From Burkholderiaceae bacterium (GTDB lineage: Bacteria > Pseudomonadota > Gammaproteobacteria > Burkholderiales > Burkholderiaceae_C): 11,170 nt of DNA. The position numbers and the translations under genes are program-made. Under the pieces are notes generated by a model. That model was given only the letters and a program-made list of their open reading frames with translations, ran no database searches and was not told the DNA's origin. The stretch is from assembly GCA_031256125.1 (NCBI GenBank), contig JAIRRE010000064.1, positions 1-11,170 on the forward strand, read 5' to 3'. This document shows, piece by piece, positions 4,686 to 11,170 of the stretch (its first letter is position 1; every line of letters starts with the position of its first letter).

Positions 4686-6029
4686 CTAGCTAGCGGGCTG
4701 GTAACTGGCTGCCAACTGATTACTAGTGGTCATCCACGTAAAAACAGCATCACCTTTGGCATCGCTGGCAAGACCTGGGGCTGAAAAACCAACAGGTGCG
4801 ACTTGTACGTTACTTGCCATAGTATCCGGCAGGAGTTGGGCCGCCGACCAAATTCCGCTACTGGCACTATATGAACTGGTCCACAAACCTGACGTACCAG
4901 AATCCGTTGGTTGATACCAAGCGACATGTACATTCCCTTGATCATCAACATTTACCGCGTAACCCAACATAGACATAGGAATAGGTGAAGTGGAAAGCGT
5001 CTGAACTGGACTCCACGCTCCGCTATTGGGCACCAGTACACTGGCCTGTAATATCAACTCACTGGTAGTTGTCAAATCAATATTAGGCTCAGCAGTCATA
5101 TTAACAGCAGCTAGAGCCGTCCCTCCGGGAGACATAAACAAACCAAAACCATCTGGCGGTGGTGGCACCACAGGCGAATCAGTAACTGAATTAGATATTT
5201 GCGAAGCGGTGCCCCAGCCTCCGCTCGGAGTAAACTGATTAGTCCACTTTGAAAAATTAGTGTACAAACAGAACGGACAGGATGAGGATGGAGGAACATA
5301 GCTCTGCCAAGTCACCGTCGCATCACCCGTGGGAGAAATCCGTATCGATAACATCTCTATGGTCATGCCAGGAACAGGAGGTTCCCATGCAAAGGAGACC
5401 GGTGTCCCCCATCCTGTCCCAAATACATATCGGTTCACACTAAAACCACTGGCGTTCTGCCACGCCACCAAGGCTGCACCGTTTGCATCAAGTCCAACAA
5501 AACCATAGTCTGCGCCGGTATCGAGTAGTACAGATGGCCCCCAGCCTGAAACAGGGTCGAAAGCCTTGGCCCACAAACCATTCTGCCCCCAGATGAGCAT
5601 TGCTTGTCCTGATGCAGGAGCCACCGCTATTTGAATTTGAGGAAAGATATCGATATTGTCAGCAACCACCTGATCAGGCTGCCACCCACTGCCGGCGATG
5701 TAACGGCGCAAATGCAACGACCCGGTAGCGGCGTTCGACCCGATAGCATTGTTCCATTGGGCCCAAGTTACAAAGGCATTACCTGCGTCATCAATCGCCA
5801 TAGAGGGCTGTGATACCCTCTCATTTGCAGCCAATACAATGGTTGGTGAGGATGGCGTCGAGCCCGAACCATATCCCGAACCGGAATCCGGCGGCGCGGT
5901 CAAACCAGAATCCGAGCTGGGCGGCGCGGTCGAAACAATACTGGAATCTCCGCCTCCACCGCAAGCAGACAAGGCTGCCACAAAACAGGCCAGCGCAATC
6001 GCATAAATCAGAGAAAGCAACCTATTCAT
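4686..6029 (-). CDS. Lipoprotein with about seven beta-propeller-like repeats
   Basis: A 447-residue protein with a clear lipoprotein signal: basic MNRLL, a hydrophobic stretch to A19, and lipobox L20-S-A-C23. After C23 comes a Gly/Ser/Pro-rich flexible linker (24-62). The body has about seven repeats of the form D-x-x-G-x-A-x-V-x-W (GNAFVTWAQ to W89, GQAMLIWGQ W147, GAALVAWQN W190, GDATVTWQS W241, GTALAAVNM about 303-311, GNVHVAWYQ W371, GDAVFTWMT W432). Between them are GW-containing strands (SGWGPSVLLD, TGWGTPVSF, GGWGTASQI, GAWSPVQTL, GIWSAAQLL). This is the look of a seven-bladed beta-propeller anchored in the outer or inner membrane, facing the periplasm or outside, perhaps binding ligands or partners. 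A CPFC pair (C251, C254) could form a disulphide. The start is fixed by GGAGG at 6040-6036. The gene is flanked by two copies of the ppsA end. Confidence 0.88.
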   Translation of the reverse strand: MNRLLSLIYAIALACFVAALSACGGGGDSSIVSTAPPSSDSGLTAPPDSGSGYGSGSTPSSPTIVLAANERVSQPSMAIDDAGNAFVTWAQWNNAIGSNAATGSLHLRRYIAGSGWQPDQVVADNIDIFPQIQIAVAPASGQAMLIWGQNGLWAKAFDPVSGWGPSVLLDTGADYGFVGLDANGAALVAWQNASGFSVNRYVFGTGWGTPVSFAWEPPVPGMTIEMLSIRISPTGDATVTWQSYVPPSSSCPFCLYTNFSKWTNQFTPSGGWGTASQISNSVTDSPVVPPPPDGFGLFMSPGGTALAAVNMTAEPNIDLTTTSELILQASVLVPNSGAWSPVQTLSTSPIPMSMLGYAVNVDDQGNVHVAWYQPTDSGTSGLWTSSYSASSGIWSAAQLLPDTMASNVQVAPVGFSAPGLASDAKGDAVFTWMTTSNQLAASYQPAS

Positions 6030-6035
6030 GGAAAA

Positions 6036-6076
6036 CCTCCAAAAATTTTATGCTACCACAGTTTCTTTCGTGCCAA
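6036..6076 (-). promoter_or_regulatory. Candidate promoter and strong ribosome-binding site of the lipoprotein gene
   Basis: On the minus strand, TTGGCA (6076-6071) and CATAAA (6052-6047) stand 18 bp apart, followed by GGAGG (6040-6036) six bases before ATG. The -35 matches five of six consensus bases and the -10 four of six. It implies that the gene has its own promoter rather than relying on ppsA read-through. No terminator was found between ppsA and this promoter. Confidence 0.45.
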
Positions 6077-6162
6077 AACCTGTACCAACGCACATCGACC
6101 CACATCACCTGTATGCTGAGGCCTTTGCAGCGCAGAACTATCCACGCCGCCGTATTCTCTCC

Positions 6163-8553
6163 CTATTTGGCCAACATATTCCACGTCTGAATCACACTAT
6201 CAGGATTGAGCGAGATGGAGACGATACCCTCACCCGCCAGCCAGCGCGCAAAGTCAGGGTGGTCGCTCGGCCCCTGGCCGCAGATACCAATGTATTTGCC
6301 TTGCGCCTTGCAGGCGGCGATGGCGCGTGTCAATAGCGCCTTGACGGCGGGGTCGCGCTCGTCGAAGTCCGCAGCCAGCAGTTCCATGCCCGAATCGCGG
6401 TCCAGCCCCAGCGTGAGCTGGGTCAGGTCGTTGGAACCGATGGAAAACCCGTCGAAGAATTGCAAAAACTGCTCGGCCAAAATCGCGTTGCTGGGCACCT
6501 CGCACATCATCACGACTTTCAGGCCGTTGTCGCCGCGCTTCAAGCCATGCCCGGCCAGCAGCGCCGTTACGCGGTCGGCTTGCGCCAGCGTGCGCACAAA
6601 GGGCACCATGACCTGCACGTTGGTCAAGCCCATGTCATCGCGCACGCGCTTGACGGCCTCGCACTCCATGGCGAACGCCTCGGCGAATTCCGCGCTGATG
6701 TAACGCGCCGCGCCGCGAAAGCCCAGCATCGGGTTTTCTTCTTCCGGCTCGTAGCGGCTGCCGCCGATCAGCTTGCGGTATTCGTTGCTTTTGAAGTCCG
6801 ACAGCCGCACAATCACCGGCTTGGGCCAGAACGCCGCGGCAATGGTGGCCACGCCCTCGGCCACCTTGTCCACGTAAAAAGCGCGCGGGCTGGCGTGGCC
6901 GCGCGCCACCGATTCCACCGCTTTTTTCAGGTCGGCATCGACGCGCGGATAGTCCAGAATGGCCTTGGGGTGCACGCCGATGTTGTTGTTGATGATGAAT
7001 TCCAGCCGCGCCAGCCCCACGCCTTCGTTAGGCAGTTGCGCAAAGTCGAACGCAAGCTGCGGATTACCCACGTTCATCATGATCTTGGTCTTGATCGGCG
7101 GCATCGCGCCGCGCTGGATTTCGGTTACTTCGGTCTCCAGCAGGCCGTCGTAGATATGGCCGGTATCGCCCTCGGCGCAACTGACGGTGACCAGCCCGCC
7201 CTCCTTGAGGCATTCGGTGGCGTCCCCGCAGCCGACCACCGCCGGAATGCCCAGTTCGCGCGCGATGATGGCGGCGTGGCAGGTGCGCCCGCCCCGGTTG
7301 GTAACGATAGCGCTGGCGCGCTTCATTACCGGCTCCCAGTTGGGGTCGGTCATGTCGGTCACCAACACGTCGCCGGGCTGCACGCGGTCGATTTCGGCAA
7401 CGCCCTGCACGATCCGTACCGGCCCGGTGCCGACTTTCTGCCCGATAGCGCGCCCTTCAGCCAGCACCGCTCCAGTGCTCTTGAGTTTGTAGCGTTGCTC
7501 GGTCTTGCCCTGTGCGCGGCTTTTCACCGTTTCGGGCCGCGCTTGCAGGATGTATATCTGCCCGTCCGCACCGTCCTTGCCCCATTCGATGTCCATCGGG
7601 CGGCCATAGTGCTGCTCAATGATGAGGGCGTAGCGCGCCAACTGCTGAACTTCGTCATCGGTAAGCGAATAACGGTTGCGCTGCTCAGCGGGTACATCCA
7701 CAGTCTTGACTAGTTTGCCGCTGGCGGCTTTTTCATGCGGCGAAGCAAACACCATCTGCGTGAGCTTGCTGCCCAGGTTGCGGCGGATGATGGCCTTTTT
7801 GCCGCTTTCGAGCATGGGCTTGTGCACGTAGAACTCATCGGGATTGACGGCGCCCTGCACCACCATCTCGCCCAGGCCGTAGCTGCTGGTGATAAACACT
7901 ACGCCGGTAAAACCGCTTTCGGTGTCGAGGGTGAACATCACCCCCGCCGCGCCCAAATCGGAGCGCACCATGCGCTGCACGCCGGCCGACAGCGCCACTT
8001 CGCTGTGCGCAAAGCCCTGATGCACGCGGTAGCTGATGGCACGGTCGTTGTAGAGGCTAGCAAACACCTCTTTCATTTTGGCCAGCACCTGTTCGATGCC
8101 GGTGACGTTGAGAAAGGTTTCCTGCTGCCCGGCAAAACTGGCATCGGGCAGGTCTTCCGCCGTGGCCGACGACCGCACCGCAAAGCTGGCCTGCGGACTG
8201 CCCGCCGAAAGCTGGGCAAAGGCGTCGCGGATAGCGCGCTCCAGCTCGGCGGGAAACGGTTGTGATTCAACCCACCCGCGAATCTGCGCGCCGGCGGCGG
8301 CTAGCGCCTGCACGTTGTCGGTATCCAGCCCGGTCAGGCGTTTGCGGATACGTACATCCAGCCCGCCATGCGCAAGGAACTGGCGAAAGGCGTGGGCCGT
8401 GGTGGCAAAGCCGGTGGGCACCCGCACGCCCTGCGGCAGTTGCGAAATCATCTCGCCGAGACTGGCGTTCTTGCCGCCAACCACCTCGACATCGGACATC
8501 CTCAGGTTTTCAAACGGAACGACCAGGGCGGTCGCCTCGAAACGTGCTGACAT
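6163..8553 (-). CDS. ppsA: Phosphoenolpyruvate synthase (pyruvate, water dikinase)
   Basis: A 796-residue enzyme making PEP from pyruvate and ATP (with AMP and Pi) in the cytoplasm, for gluconeogenesis. The length matches the family (about 790). ATG 8553 is chosen because GGAG lies just upstream and the protein then starts at the usual N-terminus; the open frame continues to 8751 without family-like sequence. Order of domains: ATP-grasp nucleotide/pyruvate-binding domain (about 18-345, with [19 protein letters not shown]), phosphohistidine swivel domain (about 388-465, with GGRTCHAA, H426 as the phosphorylated residue), and PEP-binding TIM barrel (about 480-790, with [15 protein letters not shown] and catalytic C758 in GICGQGPS). 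T424, two residues before H426, is the expected target of PSRP. The ppsR gene is divergent, 210 bp away. A broken copy of the last codons lies at 4461-4630. Confidence 0.97.
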   Translation of the reverse strand: MSARFEATALVVPFENLRMSDVEVVGGKNASLGEMISQLPQGVRVPTGFATTAHAFRQFLAHGGLDVRIRKRLTGLDTDNVQALAAAGAQIRGWVESQPFPAELERAIRDAFAQLSAGSPQASFAVRSSATAEDLPDASFAGQQETFLNVTGIEQVLAKMKEVFASLYNDRAISYRVHQGFAHSEVALSAGVQRMVRSDLGAAGVMFTLDTESGFTGVVFITSSYGLGEMVVQGAVNPDEFYVHKPMLESGKKAIIRRNLGSKLTQMVFASPHEKAASGKLVKTVDVPAEQRNRYSLTDDEVQQLARYALIIEQHYGRPMDIEWGKDGADGQIYILQARPETVKSRAQGKTEQRYKLKSTGAVLAEGRAIGQKVGTGPVRIVQGVAEIDRVQPGDVLVTDMTDPNWEPVMKRASAIVTNRGGRTCHAAIIARELGIPAVVGCGDATECLKEGGLVTVSCAEGDTGHIYDGLLETEVTEIQRGAMPPIKTKIMMNVGNPQLAFDFAQLPNEGVGLARLEFIINNNIGVHPKAILDYPRVDADLKKAVESVARGHASPRAFYVDKVAEGVATIAAAFWPKPVIVRLSDFKSNEYRKLIGGSRYEPEEENPMLGFRGAARYISAEFAEAFAMECEAVKRVRDDMGLTNVQVMVPFVRTLAQADRVTALLAGHGLKRGDNGLKVVMMCEVPSNAILAEQFLQFFDGFSIGSNDLTQLTLGLDRDSGMELLAADFDERDPAVKALLTRAIAACKAQGKYIGICGQGPSDHPDFARWLAGEGIVSISLNPDSVIQTWNMLAK

Positions 8554-8763
8554 GATAGAAAAGCTCCAGAGTTTGGGAACGGGTTGCTGCCCTGCATGAT
8601 GGCCGTGATGCCGGCCCGGCAGCATGCGCTTACGCCTCCGCATGGAGCGGTATCGTTCTGGTTGTGGCAACCTGCGGACGGCGACAGCGCGACAATTCGC
8701 ATAATGGAGCGTCATTGTAGGGTTCGGGAGATTTCTGACCCGCTTTTCCATACAAGGTTATTC
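8554..8763. promoter_or_regulatory. Divergent ppsA / ppsR promoter region
   Basis: This 210-bp spacer between two divergent genes must carry both promoters. Candidate -10 boxes lie almost back to back: CATAAT at 8700-8705 for ppsR (plus) and TACAAT at 8719-8714 for ppsA (minus). Neither has a good -35. The ppsA ATG is preceded by GGAG (about 9 bp spacing). The ppsR ATG has only a weak AAGG. No clear operator palindrome was seen. Shared control of the enzyme and its regulator is inferred from layout. Confidence 0.45.
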
Positions 8764-9582
8764 ATGCCCGAACGCACGGTTTTCTATATCTCCGACGGTA
8801 CCGGCATCACCGCCGAAACGCTGGGCAGCGCCATCCTGGCGCAGTTCGATTTCACGCCGCGCCACGTGCGGCTGCCCTTTACCGACTCGGTAGACAAGGC
8901 GCACCAGGCCGCGCGTCAGATCAACCACGCCGCCGAGACGGAAGGCAAACGCCCGATTGTTTTTGCCACGCTGGTCAATGCCGAAGTGCTGGCCGTGCTG
9001 AGCGAAAGCCGCGCCATGCTGCTGGATATGTTCTGCGCCTTCGTGCAACCGCTGGAGCAGGAACTGGGCCTGAAAAGCCGCCACCGCGTCGGGCGCTTTT
9101 CGGACGTCAGCAAAAGTCAGAGCTACCGCGAACGCATTGACGCCATCAACTTCAGCCTGGCGCACGACGACGGGCAAAGCAACCGCGATCTGGCCAGCGC
9201 AGACGCGATTCTGATCGGCGTCAGCCGCAGCGGCAAAACGCCCACCAGCCTGTATCTATCCATGCAATATGGGCTGAAGATCGCCAACTACCCGCTGATT
9301 CCAGAAGACTTCGAGCGCCAGCAGTTGCCGCCCGCGATTGTGCAGTACAAGAAGAAACTGTTCGGCCTGACGATTGCGCCCGATCGCCTGGCTGAAATCC
9401 GCGCCGAGCGGCGGCCCGGCTCGCACTATGCCGCGCTGGAAAACTGCCGCTACGAAGTGGCCGAGGCCGAGACGCTGATGCGCCAGTCCAGCATCCGCTG
9501 GCTTTCCACCACCACCAAGTCGATTGAAGAAATCGCCACGACCATCTTGCAGGAAATCCGACCTGAGCGGTTGAGTTATTGA
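8764..9582 (+). CDS. ppsR: PEP synthase regulatory protein (PSRP, bifunctional kinase/phosphorylase, DUF299)
   Basis: A 272-residue cytoplasmic protein. ATG 8764 gives the family's standard beginning (MPERTVFYISDGTGITAETLG). An upstream in-frame extension to 8584 exists but is not conserved-looking. It has the P-loop GVSRSGKT (residues 152-159) for nucleotide binding and the typical LSMQYGLKIANYPLIPEDF and C-terminal STTTKSIEEIATTIL segments. The known family activity is ADP-dependent phosphorylation of a Thr next to the catalytic His of PEP synthase, which inactivates it, and Pi-dependent removal of that phosphate. The divergent ppsA with an intact Thr-Cys-His (T424, H426) fits this partner exactly. 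All family hallmarks are present; function is secure by homology and context. Confidence 0.97.
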   Translation: MPERTVFYISDGTGITAETLGSAILAQFDFTPRHVRLPFTDSVDKAHQAARQINHAAETEGKRPIVFATLVNAEVLAVLSESRAMLLDMFCAFVQPLEQELGLKSRHRVGRFSDVSKSQSYRERIDAINFSLAHDDGQSNRDLASADAILIGVSRSGKTPTSLYLSMQYGLKIANYPLIPEDFERQQLPPAIVQYKKKLFGLTIAPDRLAEIRAERRPGSHYAALENCRYEVAEAETLMRQSSIRWLSTTTKSIEEIATTILQEIRPERLSY

Positions 9583-9668
9583 AGCGCGCCTCCATCTAAA
9601 AATGGAGCATTGAAAAACAACTCGCCGCGCGCCCGGAATTTCCCGGTACGTACTGATGCACATCGGCC

Positions 9669-9706
9669 TACAATGCCACGCTTATTGCCCGGGTTTGCCG
9701 GGCAAT
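9669..9706 (+). promoter_or_regulatory. Candidate -10 box and 5'-leader hairpin of the Bax1-I gene
   Basis: TACAAT at 9669-9674 could be a -10 box (no good -35). A perfect 9-bp hairpin, attgcccgg (9684-9692) with ccgggcaat (9698-9706) and a 5-base loop, begins about ten bases later, near the predicted transcript start. It has no T-run, so it is not a standard terminator of ppsR. It may protect the mRNA 5' end or be a binding site. Confidence 0.4.
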
Positions 9707-9750
9707 GTAAACTTATGCAATTCTCATCGCTTCACAAGGAGAACCGACGT

Positions 9751-10452
9751 ATGAATGATCGACAGCCCCTCTTTGGCTATGCCGCTCCCGCGCCCCTGAT
9801 CCTGGACGCGGCGCAGCGCAACCGGGTGTTGCGCAATACTTACTGGCTGCTGGCTCTGAGCTTGGTGCCCACCGTGCTGGGAGCGTGGGCGGGGGTGGCA
9901 TCCAACCTCGTCTTGTACTTGCGCGGCGGCGTTGGGTTGGTGTTGTTCCTGGTGGTGGCTTTTGGCTTCATGTTCGCCATCAACAAAACCAAGAATTCCG
10001 CCGTCGGCGTGCCTGTGCTGCTGGCTTTTACCTTCTTCATGGGGTTGATGATTTCGCCCCTGATCGCCTGGGCGCTGGGCTTTCGCAACGGTCCCGCGCT
10101 GGTAATGACCGCGCTGGGCGGCACGGCGGGGGTATTTTTCATCATGGCGAGCTTGGCGACCGTCATCAAGCGCGATCTCTCCGGCCTGGGCAAATGGCTC
10201 TTTGTCGGCCTGCTGGTGGTGGTGATTGGCAGCGTTATTAACCTCTTCGTCCATTCCTCCACGGGGATGCTGGTCTTGAGCACGCTGGCCATAGGCGTGT
10301 TCAGCTTTTTCATGCTCTACGATGTCAAGCGCATCGTCGATGGCGGCGAAACCAACTACATCACCGCCACGCTGGCGCTGTATCTGGACATCATCAACGT
10401 GTTCCAGAACCTGCTGATGCTGCTGGGCATCTTCGGCGGCCGCAACGATTGA
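9751..10452 (+). CDS. Bax inhibitor-1 / YccA family membrane protein
   Basis: A 233-residue inner-membrane protein with about seven hydrophobic segments (near residues 31-50, 58-77, 86-108, 116-137, 148-167, 172-190 and 205-226). ATG 9751 is chosen because AAGGAG lies about nine bases upstream; the longer frame to 9610 has no such site. Family signatures are MFAINKTKNS, GTAGVFFIMASLATVIKRDLSGLG, FMLYDVKRIVDGGETNYITATLALYLDIINVFQNLL and a terminal LGIFGGRND. D191 and D213 correspond in type to the acidic pair that in BI-1 homologues such as BsYetJ controls pH-dependent calcium leak; E. coli YccA instead interacts with the FtsH protease. Which role applies here is not shown by sequence. The gene is monocistronic, with its own leader hairpin and a strong terminator after it. 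Confidence 0.93.
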   Translation: MNDRQPLFGYAAPAPLILDAAQRNRVLRNTYWLLALSLVPTVLGAWAGVASNLVLYLRGGVGLVLFLVVAFGFMFAINKTKNSAVGVPVLLAFTFFMGLMISPLIAWALGFRNGPALVMTALGGTAGVFFIMASLATVIKRDLSGLGKWLFVGLLVVVIGSVINLFVHSSTGMLVLSTLAIGVFSFFMLYDVKRIVDGGETNYITATLALYLDIINVFQNLLMLLGIFGGRND

Positions 10453-10488
10453 CGCGCGCCGCAAACAGGCAGAGCGCATTCAATCCAG

Positions 10489-10517
10489 AGCCCCACGCGC
10501 AAGCGCGGGGCTTTTTT
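10489..10517 (+). terminator. Rho-independent terminator after the Bax1-I gene
   Basis: Stem AGCCCC (10489-10494) pairs with GGGGCT (10507-10512). An inner GCGC-AA-GCGC hairpin sits inside, with a two-base bulge, and six T follow. It lies 37 bp after the stop codon and ends just before the tRNA-His promoter. Confidence 0.85.
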
Positions 10518-10529
10518 CATGAAAAAAGT

Positions 10530-10535
10530 TATAAT
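10530..10535 (+). promoter_or_regulatory. -10 box of tRNA-His
   Basis: A perfect TATAAT stands 14 bases before the tRNA 5' end (G at 10550). At 17-bp spacing the -35 position falls inside the preceding terminator stem (GGGGCT) and is not a consensus match. Confidence 0.5.
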
Positions 10536-10549
10536 AATTGACTTCCTGT

Positions 10550-10626
10550 GGTGGCTGTAGCTCAGTTGGTAGAGTCCCGGATTGTGATTCCGGTCGTCGT
10601 GGGTTCGAGTCCCATCAGCCACCCCA
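10550..10626 (+). tRNA. tRNA-His (anticodon GTG)
   Basis: A complete cloverleaf. An extra 5' G at 10550 (G-1, the histidine identity element) sits opposite C73. Acceptor GTGGCTG pairs with CAGCCAC. The D-arm is GCTCAGTTGGTAGAGT. The anticodon stem CCGGA/TCCGG closes the loop TTGTGAT with anticodon GTG. The T-arm is GTGGGTTCGAGTCCCAT, and the CCA end is encoded (10624-10626). It reads CAC and CAU codons. Confidence 0.97.
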
Positions 10627-10693
10627 CGGACACAGTTCATTGCCCCGCTTGCGGCGGCGCGCGCTGCCGCTTCCACTCATCAGGCGTGCGATC

Positions 10694-11170
10694 ATGCAAA
10701 CTACCGGCAACACCATCCTCATCACCGGCGGCGGTTCCGGCATAGGCCGGGCGCTGGCTGAGGCGTTCCATCGGCGCGGCAATCAAGTTATCGTCGCGGG
10801 CCGTCGTCAGGCTCTGCTCGATGCCGTGGCACGGGATTATCCCGGCGTCCGCACTGCTACGTTTGATGCCCGCGATCCGCGAGATATTGCCCGTTTGGCC
10901 GCCCAAATCACCGCTGATTTCCCGGCGCTCAATGCGGTGGTCAACAACGCTGGCACTATGCGGATCGAGGATTGGCGGGCCGCCAGCGTCGATCCTGCCT
11001 CGGCCGAGGCCACCATCGAAACCAATCTGCTCGCGCCCATTCGCCTGACTTCTGCGCTGCTGCCGCAGTTGCGCACGCAGCCGCGCGCCGCCGTGCTCAA
11101 TGTTTCTTCCGGATTGGCCTTCATGACGATGGCCGCCACGCCCACCTACAGCGCCACCAAGGCGGCGCTG
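10694..11170 (+). CDS. Short-chain dehydrogenase/reductase (classical SDR), 3' end cut by the window
   Basis: The first 159 residues of an SDR, open to the window edge. Motifs: the Rossmann NAD(P)-binding glycine-rich loop TGGGSGIG (residues 11-18), an AGRR segment (35-38) whose basic residues after the second strand hint at NADPH use, NNAG (84-87), a structural Asn in ETNLLAPIRLT (N111), the catalytic Ser in NVSSG (138-139), and YSATK (152-156) holding catalytic Tyr and Lys. The catalytic set is complete. The pattern resembles DltE/YdfG-type oxidoreductases, but the substrate cannot be read. ATG 10694 is used because it puts the glycine-rich loop at its usual distance; the ribosome-binding site is weak. 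It follows tRNA-His by 67 bp on the same strand. Confidence 0.93.
   Translation, partial: MQTTGNTILITGGGSGIGRALAEAFHRRGNQVIVAGRRQALLDAVARDYPGVRTATFDARDPRDIARLAAQITADFPALNAVVNNAGTMRIEDWRAASVDPASAEATIETNLLAPIRLTSALLPQLRTQPRAAVLNVSSGLAFMTMAATPTYSATKAAL

Noticed and set aside
6460..7713. A 417-codon open frame on the plus strand inside ppsA
   Set aside because: It is antisense to the well-supported ppsA catalytic region and is His/Ala/Arg-rich, as expected from reading GC-rich coding DNA backwards; no recognisable family.
8554..8751. N-terminal extension of ppsA by 66 codons
   Set aside because: The extension is Arg/His-rich without similarity to PEP synthase; GGAG before ATG 8553 and normal family length support the shorter start.
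9724..10479. A 251-codon minus-strand frame across the Bax1-I gene
   Set aside because: His/Gln-rich reverse reading of membrane-protein codons; the plus-strand gene has family motifs and a good start.

Overview
The window looks like a junction between an integrated mobile element and a core chromosomal region of a moderately GC-rich betaproteobacterium. Three things suggest this: the divergent pairing of phosphoenolpyruvate synthase (ppsA) with its regulator PSRP (ppsR), the codon choice of those genes, and the tRNA types. No 16S or other clean taxonomic marker is present, so the assignment is an inference.

Left part (1 to about 3395): one end of a prophage or integrative element. A plus-strand run of small phage-type genes consists of a partial gene, an unknown ORF, an HTH plus PD-(D/E)XK-like nuclease candidate, two small phage proteins and an AlpA-type regulator. 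From the nuclease gene onward these genes are joined by ATGA stop/start overlaps. They converge on a P4-type tyrosine integrase on the minus strand, and the integrase and alpA genes overlap tail to tail by 98 bp. The integrase lies on the 3' side of a tRNA-Gly(CCC), the usual geometry for tRNA-targeted integration. Between integrase and tRNA are tandem 9-bp repeats, a short reading frame with a strong bidirectional terminator, and a structured non-coding stretch.

Middle part (3396 to 6162): on the minus strand, tRNA-Gly, an EamA/DMT-family transporter, a decayed duplicate of the ppsA 3' end, and a lipoprotein with about seven beta-propeller-like repeats. The ppsA fragment is about 84% identical to the intact gene by hand alignment and carries an in-frame stop. 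The lipoprotein gene is therefore bracketed by two copies of the ppsA C-terminal coding sequence, which points to an insertion or duplication event here.

Right part (6163 to 11170): ordinary core genome. It holds ppsA (minus), ppsR (plus), a Bax inhibitor-1/YccA-family membrane protein with a 5' hairpin and a 3' terminator, tRNA-His(GTG), and the first 159 codons of a short-chain dehydrogenase cut by the window edge. PpsA converts pyruvate to PEP for gluconeogenesis. PSRP is expected to switch it off and on by phosphorylating and dephosphorylating a Thr beside the catalytic His, and both residues are visible in this PpsA.
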